This document shows positions 42,850-43,304 of a stretch of DNA of 43,304 nt, one piece after another. Under the pieces are notes generated by a model that was not told where the DNA came from, ran no database searches, and saw only the letters and a program-made list of their open reading frames with translations. Where the stretch lies: contig MU129031.1 in assembly GCA_014904985.1 (NCBI GenBank), positions 129,602 through 172,905 on the forward strand, given 5' to 3'. The stretch's first letter is position 1. Each line of letters starts with the position of its first letter. The position numbers and the translations under genes were made by a program. The DNA comes from Hydnum rufescens UP504 (taxonomy: Eukaryota; Basidiomycota; Agaricomycetes; Cantharellales; Hydnaceae).

Positions 42850-43266
42850 TCAATCAATAGCTGAGTATCTGTACATTGTGATTACATGTGATGGCAAACT
42901 TTCTATAGAATAGCTTGCCATAACTGATATAGGCTGACCTTCAAGCAACACTGCATGAATAAAAGGCCACTTGTGAGGTGAGGTCCACGAAATACATTCT
43001 GAATTATCAGGAAGCATGCACACTTGTTTCCAACTTCTTGAAGGATGACTTCCAATTCCAGATGTGGAATCATTATGATGACGATAGGAAGGGATATTTC
43101 CGACCACCGCCATTACAAATGCACTACCAGAATATAGCCAACTGAGATAGGCAAAATTATCATCGCAAATCACAGATGACCCCAATGAATATATTACATC
43201 TCTTACTGGAAACAAACTGGTGAGTTTTGGAAAAACAGGTGCAAAACTGCCAATTTTGTCTTTCAC
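42850..43266 (-). CDS. Hypothetical protein fragment
   Basis: A 138-codon open frame with ordinary residue composition (SWTSPHKWPFIHAVLLEG near the C-terminal third). No family was recognised. It starts close to the window edge after an A-rich stretch, so its true 5' end may lie outside. It could be an exon of a gene or transposon beyond the window. Confidence 0.3.
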   Translation of the reverse strand: MKDKIGSFAPVFPKLTSLFPVRDVIYSLGSSVICDDNFAYLSWLYSGSAFVMAVVGNIPSYRHHNDSTSGIGSHPSRSWKQVCMLPDNSECISWTSPHKWPFIHAVLLEGQPISVMASYSIESLPSHVITMYRYSAID

Positions 43267-43304
43267 CTCCAGAGGCTAAAAGAAAAAGAAAAAAAAAAAA
43301 TTTC

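Overview
The window looks like transposon-dense, gene-poor DNA of a filamentous fungus, most likely a mushroom-forming basidiomycete (Agaricomycetes). Grounds: three copies or fragments of Kyakuja-Dileera-Zisupton (KDZ) transposases with the N-terminal CxC region, a fungal HNH_2-type nuclease remnant, a Ty3/gypsy retroelement, and short (about 46-55 nt) GT-AG introns with CTNA-type branch points in the KDZ genes. No intact housekeeping gene, rRNA or clear tRNA was recognised. Most recognisable coding sequence is broken, and much of the damage is CpG to TpG/CpA change, as expected of methylated, silenced repeats.

Layout. 1-5.2 kb: CpG-poor repeats, including a roughly 1.87 kb element with long inverted termini (1556-3424), two inverted copies of a small membrane-protein ORF, and a third terminus copy (5127) interrupted by a gypsy LTR at 5206. 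5.2-8.55 kb: gypsy remnant (LTR, gag, zinc knuckle, protease, reverse transcriptase, RNase H; no integrase or 3' LTR seen). 8.55-10.4 kb: tandem repeats, a tRNA-promoter-like segment and a second gypsy fragment. 10.66-13.5 and 15.04-18.8 kb: the most unusual part of the window, an array of about 19 related units. Each complete unit has a hairpin just upstream of a 5' splice-site-like sequence, then a second hairpin, a TACTAAC-type branch point, a pyrimidine tract and a 3' AG, so it reads as a 70-110 nt spliceosomal intron carrying a strong internal stem-loop. Units left of 16.76 kb face the minus strand and units right of it the plus strand. The flip is centred on a 365 bp-arm inverted repeat. 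A KDZ fragment (13.8-15.02 kb, minus) splits the array.

18.9-21.2 kb: KDZ copy 1 (minus), followed upstream by a 140-150 bp tandem array. 23.7-25.4 kb: HNH nuclease remnant and a PHD-like cysteine/histidine exon (plus). 26.5-28 kb: unrecognised, partly open sequence. 28.0-29.5 kb: a 21-22 bp minisatellite built on ACCCATGGGT. 30-36.6 kb: two unrecognised minus-strand gene remnants, one gag-like in style with an acidic/charged middle and an RS-rich C-terminus. 37.4-40.9 kb: nearly full-length KDZ copy 2 (minus), disrupted by TGA stops that read as decayed CGA arginine codons and by loss of a probable catalytic aspartate. 40.9-41.7 kb: 78 bp and 171 bp tandem repeats. 41.7-43.3 kb: little recognisable.

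The genes do not form a pathway: this is a nested transposon graveyard. The hairpin-intron array is the element with no obvious precedent. Its stems vary by paired changes between copies. Its intronic loops include GNRA tetraloops, and its exonic loops are UNCG or one CpG transition away from UNCG. Both point to structure-conserved RNA or to propagation of the palindromes as DNA.
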